Part shown: one piece after another, positions 41,150 to 48,147 of the stretch
Numbering within the stretch: the stretch's first letter is position 1
How the letters are laid out: each line of letters opens with the position of its first letter
From: Fidelibacterota bacterium 408169
GTDB lineage: Bacteria > Fidelibacterota > Marinisomatia > Marinisomatales > TCS55
Direction: 5' to 3'
Length of the DNA stretch: 48,147 nt
NCBI GenBank assembly: GCA_002256485.1
Contig: NNSG01000013.1
Location: forward strand, 1 to 48,147
Notes under the pieces: generated by a model
Database searches by the model: none
What the model was told of the DNA's origin: nothing
Seen by the model: the letters and a program-made list of their open reading frames with translations, nothing else
Position numbers and translations under genes: made by a program

Positions 41150-41482
41150 TTAGTTTGCCATTAAATAATAATCTAGTTTTTCAACCAGCGATTGCTTTGG
41201 AACTACTCCAACAATGCGATCCACCTCCTGTCCGTTTTTGAAAATGAGCATTGTGGGTATTCCGGAGACACTAAGTTCAGCCGGTTTTCTATTTTCGTCA
41301 GCATTTAATTTACAAATTTTTACTTTATTGACATAGACATGGGCTAATTCTTCCACCACAGGTCCGATCATTCTACAAGGTGCACACCAAGGTGCCCAAA
41401 TATCCACAAAAGCTACACCTTTGTAATCTTGAATTTCTTTAGTCCAGTTCCCATCTGTTATTTGAATTGATTTATGTGTCAT
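41150..41482 (-). CDS. Thioredoxin
   Basis: The start is ATG at 41482, chosen over an in-frame ATG 30 nt upstream because AAAGGA lies at proper distance. The 110-residue protein has FVDIWAPWCAPCRMIGPVVEEL with C33 and C36 in WCAPC, and the cis-proline ISGIPT-like SGIPTMLIF segment. It is a cytoplasmic disulfide reductase and the first gene of the redox/sigma operon. Confidence 0.93.
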   Translation of the reverse strand: MTHKSIQITDGNWTKEIQDYKGVAFVDIWAPWCAPCRMIGPVVEELAHVYVNKVKICKLNADENRKPAELSVSGIPTMLIFKNGQEVDRIVGVVPKQSLVEKLDYYLMAN

Positions 41483-41656
41483 GATTTTTTCCTTTTTAAC
41501 ATTGTTTATCATTAGATGAAAAGTAGGAGAATTGGTTACAGTTTTTTTTATTGATTATAATCCATAATTCATTCCGTGAAAAATTCAATAATCAATATAT
41601 TATTTGTAGTTATAGTTAAGCAGGTAGTAGTCTCGTCAATTAAATAAGGGCTAATA

Positions 41657-42493
41657 TTGCAGGAAATACTCCAATTTTTCACAAATATCTCCGACGAATT
41701 CCGATTAATCTTTCTTGTCTCGGGATTGGTTTTTTTCTTTTTTCTTGAAATGGTTATTCCACTTTTCAAGATGAATTATAGTAAAGGAAAACATGCTTTA
41801 ATTAATATTACGCTTACAATAATAACTCTTATTGTAAATCTTTTAGGCGCTGTTTTAATCCTCTCTGCAGTCAAATACAATGAAACAAATGGCACAGGAT
41901 TATTAAATCTTGCCGAAATGCCTTTATGGCTTTATGTGATTATGGGATTGATATTGATGGATTTAATCGGTGCGTGGCTCATCCATTGGATTGAGCATAA
42001 AATCAAGTGGCTTTGGAAATTCCACCTCATCCATCACACCGATCCAAATGTGGATGTCACCAGCGGGTTGCGCCATCATCCAGGTGAGAATATCTTCCGT
42101 TTGTTATTCACAACACTGGCCGTTTTTGTAACAGGAGCTTCATTTGGGCTTGTGATGATGTACCAAACCATTTCAGCATTTTTTGCCCATTTAACCCATG
42201 CCAATATCAAAATGCCACACATGTTGGATAAAGTACTATCTTATATTTTTGTCACACCCCATTTTCATAAAATACATCATCATTATATCCAGCCACATAC
42301 AGATAGTAATTACGGCAATATTTTTTCCATTTGGGATCACGTTTTCAAAACAGTAACACGTGTGAAAAATATGGATGACATTTTCTATGGTATCGACACC
42401 CACATGAAACTGGAAGAACATTCCAGCATTAAGAATCTATTAATGATCCCTTTTCAAAACTATCGCCCACCCGTTGGATCTAAATTCAATTAA
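41657..42493 (+). CDS. Fatty acid hydroxylase / sterol desaturase-family membrane enzyme
   Basis: The 278-residue membrane protein has about four hydrophobic segments and the family histidine boxes: HWIEH (110-114), HLIHH (123-127), LRHHP (139-142), HLTHAN (178-183) and HFHKIHHHY (202-210). These bind a di-iron centre used for O2-dependent hydroxylation or desaturation of lipids. The start is TTG at 41657 with AAGGG well placed; no closer ATG fits. It converges on the TonB receptor gene. Its lipid substrate is unknown. Confidence 0.87.
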   Translation: MQEILQFFTNISDEFRLIFLVSGLVFFFFLEMVIPLFKMNYSKGKHALINITLTIITLIVNLLGAVLILSAVKYNETNGTGLLNLAEMPLWLYVIMGLILMDLIGAWLIHWIEHKIKWLWKFHLIHHTDPNVDVTSGLRHHPGENIFRLLFTTLAVFVTGASFGLVMMYQTISAFFAHLTHANIKMPHMLDKVLSYIFVTPHFHKIHHHYIQPHTDSNYGNIFSIWDHVFKTVTRVKNMDDIFYGIDTHMKLEEHSSIKNLLMIPFQNYRPPVGSKFN

Positions 42494-42505
42494 TAAATTT
42501 TTTAA

Positions 42506-45022
42506 TTAAAAATCCATATCCATTCCACCGCCACCATCTCCTTTATCTCGACTCACTTTTCCCCAGCGTTTCTTTTGTTCCATCTTCCCGAAATTGTAGC
42601 TTAATACTAGATAAACAGTTCTTGGACGACGTCTTCTTTCTGCGTCCAGAATATTATTACTGATCGTTTCTGTCAACTCATTATAGGCCTCTCGCTCAGT
42701 ATGTACTGTAAATATTCCACTATCGAAAACATCGCTTACTTTAAACGTTAAGTTCAATTTATTATCCATAAATCCCTTTTGTATAGATAAATCTGCAGTC
42801 AAACTACTTCCTATACTCCCATCGGTGATTTTCATAGAACCTCGGTAACGGCCAGATAATTCCACCCGAGCAATATTTGGGACGGTTAATGTGGCCATTC
42901 CGAAAGCAAAATACCCATTTGCTGTTCCATTTAAATCCGATTCACCGGAACCATAAATTCTGGAATTCCATGTGGTAAGGGACAACATCATATTTAATAA
43001 TGGCATAGGCCTATAATTCACCATGAATTCTATACCGTGAGATTCAGCATTACCCGCATTATCAGCTGTATGTACTTCATAAATCGTATCGTTCACTGCA
43101 AGAAAGTCGCTATCCCACCACCGCATCATATCTGTTGTATTTTTATAATATAATCCAGAATTGAGTGTCAGTTTTCTGGTAAAGTGAGAAAAATTCAATT
43201 CAAATACATCACTGAATTCCGGTTTCAAATAGGGATTTCCGTTACGGATCATTGCAGTATCATAAAAATCTCTCGGGAAGGGATTGATACTTCTTCGACG
43301 AGGTCTATTTACCCGTTTACTAAAACCAAATTGTATCTGGTCTTTTTCTGAAATGGTATACAACCAAAATAAGCTCGGATACATTTTAAAATACGGATTT
43401 TCATAGGGAGATTCAGCAATAGCATTATCAATTATTGTAGTAAATATATTAACCGTATCCTGTTGAGATTCATTACTTATCGATACGTCTGAACTTGTAT
43501 TGGCTTGTTCAATTCTTGCTCCAAATTTTAACCCCCACTTTTCATTAAATTCATGACCAAGCGTTATATAAAATGCGTGAACATCTTCATTATAAAGGAA
43601 TAAATAGGGAACAATTAAATACTCTAAATCAGTATTAAATCGTTTTAACGTACTTTTAAAACCAGTTTCCATTATTGTTCGATCACTCAATGGATGTATG
43701 TAATCCCCTTTAACAATCAAATTCGAACGCCATTCATCAAAATGGGAATGCCCTTCATTTATTCCTCCATGTTCCTCATGGTCATGACCATCAACTTCTT
43801 CATTATGTTCCTGCTCCTGTCTATCATCCGTGAATGAATAAGACACTTCAAAATCCAGCTTTTGTTTTGGGTCATCATAATCATGAGAAAAACTTAAATC
43901 AACTTGTTTTGTCGAGCCTATGTCCGTTTCTTTTGAATGTATCTCATATTCAAATGGATAAAGATAATGTGCTTCCTCTTCAGATGAGTTGGAATGGTTA
44001 CTAAGAGTTGAACTTAATGAAAGGGTATTTTTTTTATCTATAAAATAATCGCCTCCAACTTTTAATGAGTACGTTTCAGGAATTCGTGTACGGTCATTGT
44101 GTTGGAATGATGAATCCCTGATGGTGGGGAATTCCACAACAAAAGATCTCTCACTATACCCTGCATTATTACCTAATCTATAACTACCATTCACATATGC
44201 ATTCCACTTTTTACTACGAAAATTCATCATTCCAGACGCATTGTATTGATTGAACTGGCCTACAGACAAAGATGTATTACCGTTAATCCCTTCAAATTTT
44301 CCTCTTTTCAAAATAATATTGATAATCCCGCCCATACCATCAGGATCATACTTTGCTGAAGGATTCGTTATCACTTCCACTCTATCAATCATTGCAGCTG
44401 GAATATTATCCACCATTGACCTTCTGTCGCCATGGGTAAGTCCGCTTGGCTTTCCATCAATCAACACAGTAACATTTTGATCTCCTCGTACACTGATATT
44501 GCCATCAATATCAACATCAACAGATGGAATATTCTTCAAAGCATCTGAAGCAGTTCCCCCCTGTACTGATAAATTTTTATCTACAAAAAATATTTTCTTA
44601 TCAATTGTTTGTATTATTTGTGGAAGTTCACCCACAACTTCCACTTCTTGCAATTGTACAGAAGAGAGAGATAGTGAAATTTGACCTAGATTTTTTTCTA
44701 TTCCACCACCTTCACCAGGAAATAAATTTATTGGTTCAATAATCTTTTTTTCAAATCCAATAAATTCAATTACAACTTTGTATTGGCCTAATGGTATTTG
44801 TGGTATATAGAAATGTCCTTCAGCATTTGTAACTCCACCAGTTACAACATCATTATTACGCATTCTAATAATAGACACAGATGCATATTCAATTGGTTCA
44901 TTGTTGCTTGAATCAATTACATTTCCTTGCATCACCCCGATTGCAGCGGGATTTCTTGATATTTTACCTTGAGCATATAGGCAAGTAATGCTCAATACTA
45001 TGAGTATTAGAATTTTTTTCAT
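42506..45022 (-). CDS. TonB-dependent outer-membrane receptor with His-rich loop
   Basis: The 838-residue protein has a signal peptide (ILILIVLSITCLYAQ), an N-terminal carboxypeptidase-like beta domain (GNVIDSSNNEPIEYASVSIIRM...GHFYIPQIPLGQYKVVIEFIGF), a plug (SDALKNIPSVDVDIDGNISVRGDQNVTVLIDG, NPSAKYDPDGMGGIINIILKRG) and a beta-barrel with a C-terminal YLVLSYNFGKMEQKKRW end. Around residues 402-428 a loop is rich in His/Glu/Asp (HDHEEHGG, EGHSHFDEW), which suggests metal binding. It likely imports a metal or metal complex or serves as a peptide/metal receptor. A DUF2946-like gene lies 49 nt upstream on the same strand. Confidence 0.85.
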   Translation of the reverse strand: MKKILILIVLSITCLYAQGKISRNPAAIGVMQGNVIDSSNNEPIEYASVSIIRMRNNDVVTGGVTNAEGHFYIPQIPLGQYKVVIEFIGFEKKIIEPINLFPGEGGGIEKNLGQISLSLSSVQLQEVEVVGELPQIIQTIDKKIFFVDKNLSVQGGTASDALKNIPSVDVDIDGNISVRGDQNVTVLIDGKPSGLTHGDRRSMVDNIPAAMIDRVEVITNPSAKYDPDGMGGIINIILKRGKFEGINGNTSLSVGQFNQYNASGMMNFRSKKWNAYVNGSYRLGNNAGYSERSFVVEFPTIRDSSFQHNDRTRIPETYSLKVGGDYFIDKKNTLSLSSTLSNHSNSSEEEAHYLYPFEYEIHSKETDIGSTKQVDLSFSHDYDDPKQKLDFEVSYSFTDDRQEQEHNEEVDGHDHEEHGGINEGHSHFDEWRSNLIVKGDYIHPLSDRTIMETGFKSTLKRFNTDLEYLIVPYLFLYNEDVHAFYITLGHEFNEKWGLKFGARIEQANTSSDVSISNESQQDTVNIFTTIIDNAIAESPYENPYFKMYPSLFWLYTISEKDQIQFGFSKRVNRPRRRSINPFPRDFYDTAMIRNGNPYLKPEFSDVFELNFSHFTRKLTLNSGLYYKNTTDMMRWWDSDFLAVNDTIYEVHTADNAGNAESHGIEFMVNYRPMPLLNMMLSLTTWNSRIYGSGESDLNGTANGYFAFGMATLTVPNIARVELSGRYRGSMKITDGSIGSSLTADLSIQKGFMDNKLNLTFKVSDVFDSGIFTVHTEREAYNELTETISNNILDAERRRRPRTVYLVLSYNFGKMEQKKRWGKVSRDKGDGGGGMDMDF

Positions 45023-45071
45023 TTTTTTCCTAAAATTTTGTTAATTAATGTTTATAAAGTTTTATTGGAAA

Positions 45072-45398
45072 CTAAACAAACAAAGGCGGTGCTCTGGAGA
45101 TAAAACCATAATCGACTATATCTACATATAATTCATTTGATATTTGAAAATAATAAGGAAAAACAAAAGTTATAATAGAATAATTTGAATCATAAAATGT
45201 CGTATTTATATTTCTTTTTTGCAGGCACCATAAACAATCTTTTAATACGCGGTGATGAGACTCATCAATGCAGTTTTCCTGACAAAAACCTAAGGTATTA
45301 ATATCACTTTTATCATCATGAGGGTTTAAATCCATAGTGACAATAACTGTTACAGTTGGCAGCCAGATTGATAAAAATATGTTTATATACTTTTTCAT
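45072..45398 (-). CDS. Small exported Cys-containing protein, DUF2946-like
   Basis: The 108-residue protein has a hydrophobic N-terminus (MKKYINIFLSIWLPTVTVIVT), four cysteines in LGFCQENC and KDCLWCLQKR, and a C-terminal ISRAPPLFV. The CxxC-LL-type motif in the middle and the R(A/G)PP close to the C-terminus resemble DUF2946, short proteins found next to TonB receptors and linked to copper. The similarity is by pattern only. It is probably co-transcribed with the receptor. Confidence 0.55.
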   Translation of the reverse strand: MKKYINIFLSIWLPTVTVIVTMDLNPHDDKSDINTLGFCQENCIDESHHRVLKDCLWCLQKRNINTTFYDSNYSIITFVFPYYFQISNELYVDIVDYGFISRAPPLFV

Positions 45399-45441
45399 AA
45401 CAACTTTTTATAAGATATATAAGTTAACACGTTCACTTTTA

Positions 45442-45996
45442 TTACACTATTGAAGATTCAAACTCCGACAACTGTTGTTTCAAATCTCTTGGTGATTTGA
45501 CTTGTATGAGTTTCTTATTCGGAATTTCAAATAAATCGGCTTTTGTCCTGAATGAGGTTTTATCTGAGCGAAATCTTTTGGTTCCTTTTGGAAAAAATTT
45601 TGCTTTATCCTCTAATTTATTTTTTGTTAACCAACCGCAAATTGTCAGTTCTTTTTTATCTTTATAATAACTACAAAAAATATAAACATCTGTTGGGTAA
45701 TCTTTCTGGAGAGCGATAAAATTATTTACATAATAGTCCTTCACATCCGTGGTTCGGCCCATTGTTTTTACATCAATTGATAATCCCGAAAATTCTAGAT
45801 CTTCACCATGATCAAACCCTTCCTCACCTGTAAGCAGATCAACATGGAACATCGTTTGGATTGTACATTGACCAATGATACCGGTAAGCTGCTCATTATA
45901 ATTTCCATCGGCAATTCCCCTGTTACCAAAATTATGTTCCTCCAGCAATCCTGTTGCATAATCAATAATCTTATTGGAAACTTTTATTTTAAACAA
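45442..45996 (-). CDS. Type II restriction endonuclease (PD-(D/E)XK type)
   Basis: The 184-residue protein lies 18 nt after the methyltransferase stop on the same strand. A PD-(D/E)XK core is visible: ED at 65-66 in FDHGEDLEF, then LSIDVKTMG with D75 and K77. The region WLTKNKLEDKAKFFPKGTKRFRS with many Lys/Arg may contact DNA. I do not recognise the specificity. Pairing with the methyltransferase is the main support for a restriction enzyme; another nuclease role is possible. Confidence 0.75.
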   Translation of the reverse strand: MFKIKVSNKIIDYATGLLEEHNFGNRGIADGNYNEQLTGIIGQCTIQTMFHVDLLTGEEGFDHGEDLEFSGLSIDVKTMGRTTDVKDYYVNNFIALQKDYPTDVYIFCSYYKDKKELTICGWLTKNKLEDKAKFFPKGTKRFRSDKTSFRTKADLFEIPNKKLIQVKSPRDLKQQLSEFESSIV

Positions 45997-46014
45997 CGTT
46001 CATCCAATTAAAGT

Positions 46015-47154
46015 TTATTCCAATCGTGATCGAGCCGTTTCGCAATATTGTTCTGAAGTATCAATACCTATATAATTCCTACTCAATTTTTTTGCTACAG
46101 TTGTTGTCGTTCCTGCTCCGTTAAAAGGATCAATAATTATATCATTTTTATAGCTGAACAATTTTAATACTCTTTCCACCAATTTTTCGGGAAACATAGC
46201 GGGGTGATCATATTTTTTCATTTTGCGTTCAGGCGCCACAGACCATTTAGCCACCACCCATTCCTTGAATTCATCCGCTGAAATATCGATATTTTCTTTT
46301 TCACCTGTCTTTTTCATTTCACCTTTGCAAAATATTTCGATGAATTCCCACGTATACTTCAGGTAAGGATTGCTGGGGCTTTTCCAGCTACCCCATGCAG
46401 TATATTTGCAATTATAATTATTCTTTTCCCAGAGGACTTCTCCTTTCCAAATCAATTTCTTTTTAATACAATAATTACTGATAAGATGATGGCTGGGGAT
46501 ATAATCAGAAAAAAGTGGCTGAACATTAATAATTAACCGACCGCCGTATTTTAGTACGCGAATGCATTCATCCAAGATGCGGAAGAGTTTTTTGAAATAT
46601 GCATCCCAATTATGATCATCATTACTATCCTCATAATCAAGACCAAAATTATAGGGTGGGGACGTAAAAACGAGGTCAATGCAATTATTGGGTAATTTTT
46701 GGAGTACATTCTGACTGTCATCGCATATGATTTGATTTTTGAATTTTTCAGGTAAATCGTTATTTTGATTTAAATATTGATTGTTCAGGGCATAAAAATA
46801 CTTACCTCGTCGTCCTTCTTTAACAATCCTGTTTTTTACTTTACGTTCACTATTATAATTTATATATAGGCGTTTTCCATTTTTGATACCATAACTTTTA
46901 ATAGCATTGATGGATTTTTCTATTTCAGTAAGGATATAACCAATTTCCTTACCAAAATCTGCTTCAACTGTATTTTTAATTAGAGAGAATTGTTGCAAAT
47001 CAATTAATCGCAGATTTATAGTCAATTCAGATTGATCAATGGTCACGTTGAAGTCATTGGGGTTAAAATAAGAATTCAATTCTTTTAGAGCCATCTTTCC
47101 CAGGGCATCCAGTTTAGAATCCAAATTGATAGTGATTTCTTTAAAGTCCTTCAT
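46015..47154 (-). CDS. DNA methyltransferase of a restriction-modification system (beta class)
   Basis: The 379-residue protein has motif IV TSPPY (164-168) before motif I DPFNGAGTT (342-350), the order of beta-class amino-methyltransferases; TSPPY favours N4-cytosine but N6-adenine is possible. The first about 135 residues form an unusual N-terminal extension with no clear motif, rich in Lys/Ile, followed by a basic RKVKNRIVKEGRRGKYF stretch. It methylates the site cut by the downstream endonuclease. The target sequence is unknown. Confidence 0.88.
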   Translation of the reverse strand: MKDFKEITINLDSKLDALGKMALKELNSYFNPNDFNVTIDQSELTINLRLIDLQQFSLIKNTVEADFGKEIGYILTEIEKSINAIKSYGIKNGKRLYINYNSERKVKNRIVKEGRRGKYFYALNNQYLNQNNDLPEKFKNQIICDDSQNVLQKLPNNCIDLVFTSPPYNFGLDYEDSNDDHNWDAYFKKLFRILDECIRVLKYGGRLIINVQPLFSDYIPSHHLISNYCIKKKLIWKGEVLWEKNNYNCKYTAWGSWKSPSNPYLKYTWEFIEIFCKGEMKKTGEKENIDISADEFKEWVVAKWSVAPERKMKKYDHPAMFPEKLVERVLKLFSYKNDIIIDPFNGAGTTTTVAKKLSRNYIGIDTSEQYCETARSRLE

Positions 47155-47327
47155 GTAATAAAATTAACTGTTTTCAAAACCCTTAACAATACAGATGTTA
47201 TAAATTTTTAGCTTTTTAAAAGTTCAATGATAAGCAATTACTAAAAAACATACATGATAGAAATATATCATAGAAATTACTATTCTATAAAAAATACGCC
47301 TAAATCCTAATACGATATATTAATTGA

Positions 47328-47903
47328 TTAAGGAATTGAATCCAATTCAGTCGTTATAATATCCAACAATAATTCATCATTAAATCCAGCTTGTGAATAC
47401 ACCACGTTCATTTTGTGATCAATAATAACATTGTACGGTATAGCACTTAAACCGAACTGATTGAAAACAGCATATTCTGTATCATCCAATATTGGATATG
47501 ATAAATTAAATGTTTCTGCCCAAGCTTCACAATCAAGTGGTGTCCAATCAATTCCAAATGAAAAGATCTCCAATCCTGCATCTTTAAATTCTTTATAATG
47601 AGCTTCCATTAAAGGTGCTTCTTGCTGGCAAGGAGTACACCAACTAGCAAATATGTTTAATACAATAACTTTATAGTCACCACCATTTATTAATCCATTA
47701 TAATCTGCTAAGCTCCATGTTCCAGTATCATTATAACATATTTCGCTGGGAGGGACCCAAATAGTATCGCCCTGATAGAAAACAGCAGTTGTATCGCCAG
47801 AAACTAAAGCTATATTGTCTTCTACAATCACTTTTTCAGCTTGTTCATCACACGCTTGAAAAAGCCATAGGGTCATGAAACAATATTTAATAAACCAATT
47901 CAT
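47328..47903 (-). CDS. TlpA-like thioredoxin-fold lipoprotein
   Basis: The 191-residue protein has an N-terminal lipobox (LFQAC, Cys18), a linker, and a thioredoxin-like domain with NIFASWCTPCQQEAPLME (C89, C92), IDWTPLDCEAWAETF and SAIPYNVIIDHKMNVV. It resembles the TlpA/ResA/AhpC-TSA group and is probably a periplasmic membrane-anchored thiol reductase. The gap 47155-47327 before it holds no gene I can support. It ends with ELDSIP; length is normal. Confidence 0.87.
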   Translation of the reverse strand: MNWFIKYCFMTLWLFQACDEQAEKVIVEDNIALVSGDTTAVFYQGDTIWVPPSEICYNDTGTWSLADYNGLINGGDYKVIVLNIFASWCTPCQQEAPLMEAHYKEFKDAGLEIFSFGIDWTPLDCEAWAETFNLSYPILDDTEYAVFNQFGLSAIPYNVIIDHKMNVVYSQAGFNDELLLDIITTELDSIP

Positions 47904-48019
47904 TTAATTAATATTACTTTACCTTTAGATTGTGTAGTTTTTTAATTAGCCGGACTATTTTGATATAAAAGTTAAGGTGATACTTTTGGGTAATTTACCG
48001 TTGAACGAAAGGACAAATA

Positions 48020-48147
48020 ATGACCCCAAAATCAAGTTCCGAAAAGACAGTCCGTGAGATCAAACGGAGAACTCGCCGGAAGTATTCAGCAGAAGAGAAA
48101 ATCAGAATAATCATGGATGGTCTTCGTGGAGAAGACAGCATAGCAGA
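48020..48147 (+). CDS. IS3-type transposase orfA, 5' part (runs off the window)
   Basis: ATG at 48020 opens a frame reading MTPKSSSEKTVREI then KRRTRRKYSAEEKIRII and GLRGEDSIA, the N-terminal helix-turn-helix region of an IS3-family (orfA/IS600-like) transposase. GAAAGG lies upstream. The sequence from TGA at 47978 (TGATACTTTTGGG) may be the left terminus of the element. The rest lies beyond the right edge. Confidence 0.75.
   Translation, partial: MTPKSSSEKTVREIKRRTRRKYSAEEKIRIIMDGLRGEDSIA

Overview
The window reads as an AT-rich chromosome segment from an uncultured FCB-group bacterium (Bacteroidetes / Marinimicrobia / Calditrichaeota-like). This is inferred from a LamG protein with a type IX secretion (Por) C-terminal sorting domain, a TonB-dependent outer-membrane receptor, an outer-membrane porin and an exosortase-type (PEP/PID-CTERM-like) micro-protein. 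No rRNA, tRNA or CRISPR array was seen, so the lineage is inference only.

Layout. (1) 1-8.6 kb is accessory: the tail of a small membrane protein, a CTERM-like peptide, a T9SS LamG protein, a Fic enzyme, a HigBA-type toxin-antitoxin pair between short direct repeats, an IS1595 transposase fragment joined to a decapitated DUF4268 gene, a TPR lipoprotein with near-identical 102-bp repeats, and a short stretch with tiny ORFs and hairpins. (2) 8.6-29.5 kb is one long minus-strand purine-catabolism operon, in transcription order: adenine deaminase, xanthine dehydrogenase molybdenum subunit, SsnA, YgeW carbamoyltransferase, carbamate kinase, two fold-type II PLP enzymes, a [2Fe-2S] subunit, an FAD subunit, YgfK, an 8-oxoguanine-deaminase-like amidohydrolase, a second FAD subunit, a second iron-sulfur subunit, a second molybdenum subunit, and YgeY. 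(3) 29.8-36.0 kb, same strand, is a BMP-family nucleoside/nucleobase ABC importer plus an outer-membrane porin. (4) 36.3-38.8 kb, plus strand, holds yqeC, yqeB and an xdhC-like gene, the maturation set for selenium-dependent molybdenum hydroxylases. (5) 39-41.5 kb is a minus-strand redox/sulfur operon (thioredoxin, ECF sigma factor, zinc anti-sigma factor, rhodanese, DUF6132, DUF302, a tiny membrane protein, FmdB). (6) 41.6-48.1 kb holds a fatty-acid hydroxylase, a TonB receptor with a DUF2946-like partner, a type II restriction-modification pair, a TlpA-like lipoprotein and the start of an IS3-type transposase.

How the genes fit together. The porin and ABC importer would bring purines in. 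Adenine deaminase and the xanthine dehydrogenase lead to xanthine or urate, and the 8-oxoguanine-deaminase-like enzyme also yields urate. YgfK, SsnA, YgeY and the second hydroxylase belong to the gene set linked in gut anaerobes to anaerobic urate breakdown. YgeW and carbamate kinase would recover ATP from carbamoyl phosphate. YqeB, YqeC and XdhC would mature a selenium- and molybdenum-containing active site.

Most notable observations: an identical 20-nt palindrome-containing sequence followed by a terminator hairpin lies in two leaders, before the catabolic operon and before the porin; the second iron-sulfur subunit has lost all four cysteines of one [2Fe-2S] cluster; and a tiny membrane-protein ORF reads through one in-frame UGA to stop just before fmdB, a weak selenocysteine candidate in a selenium-using genome.
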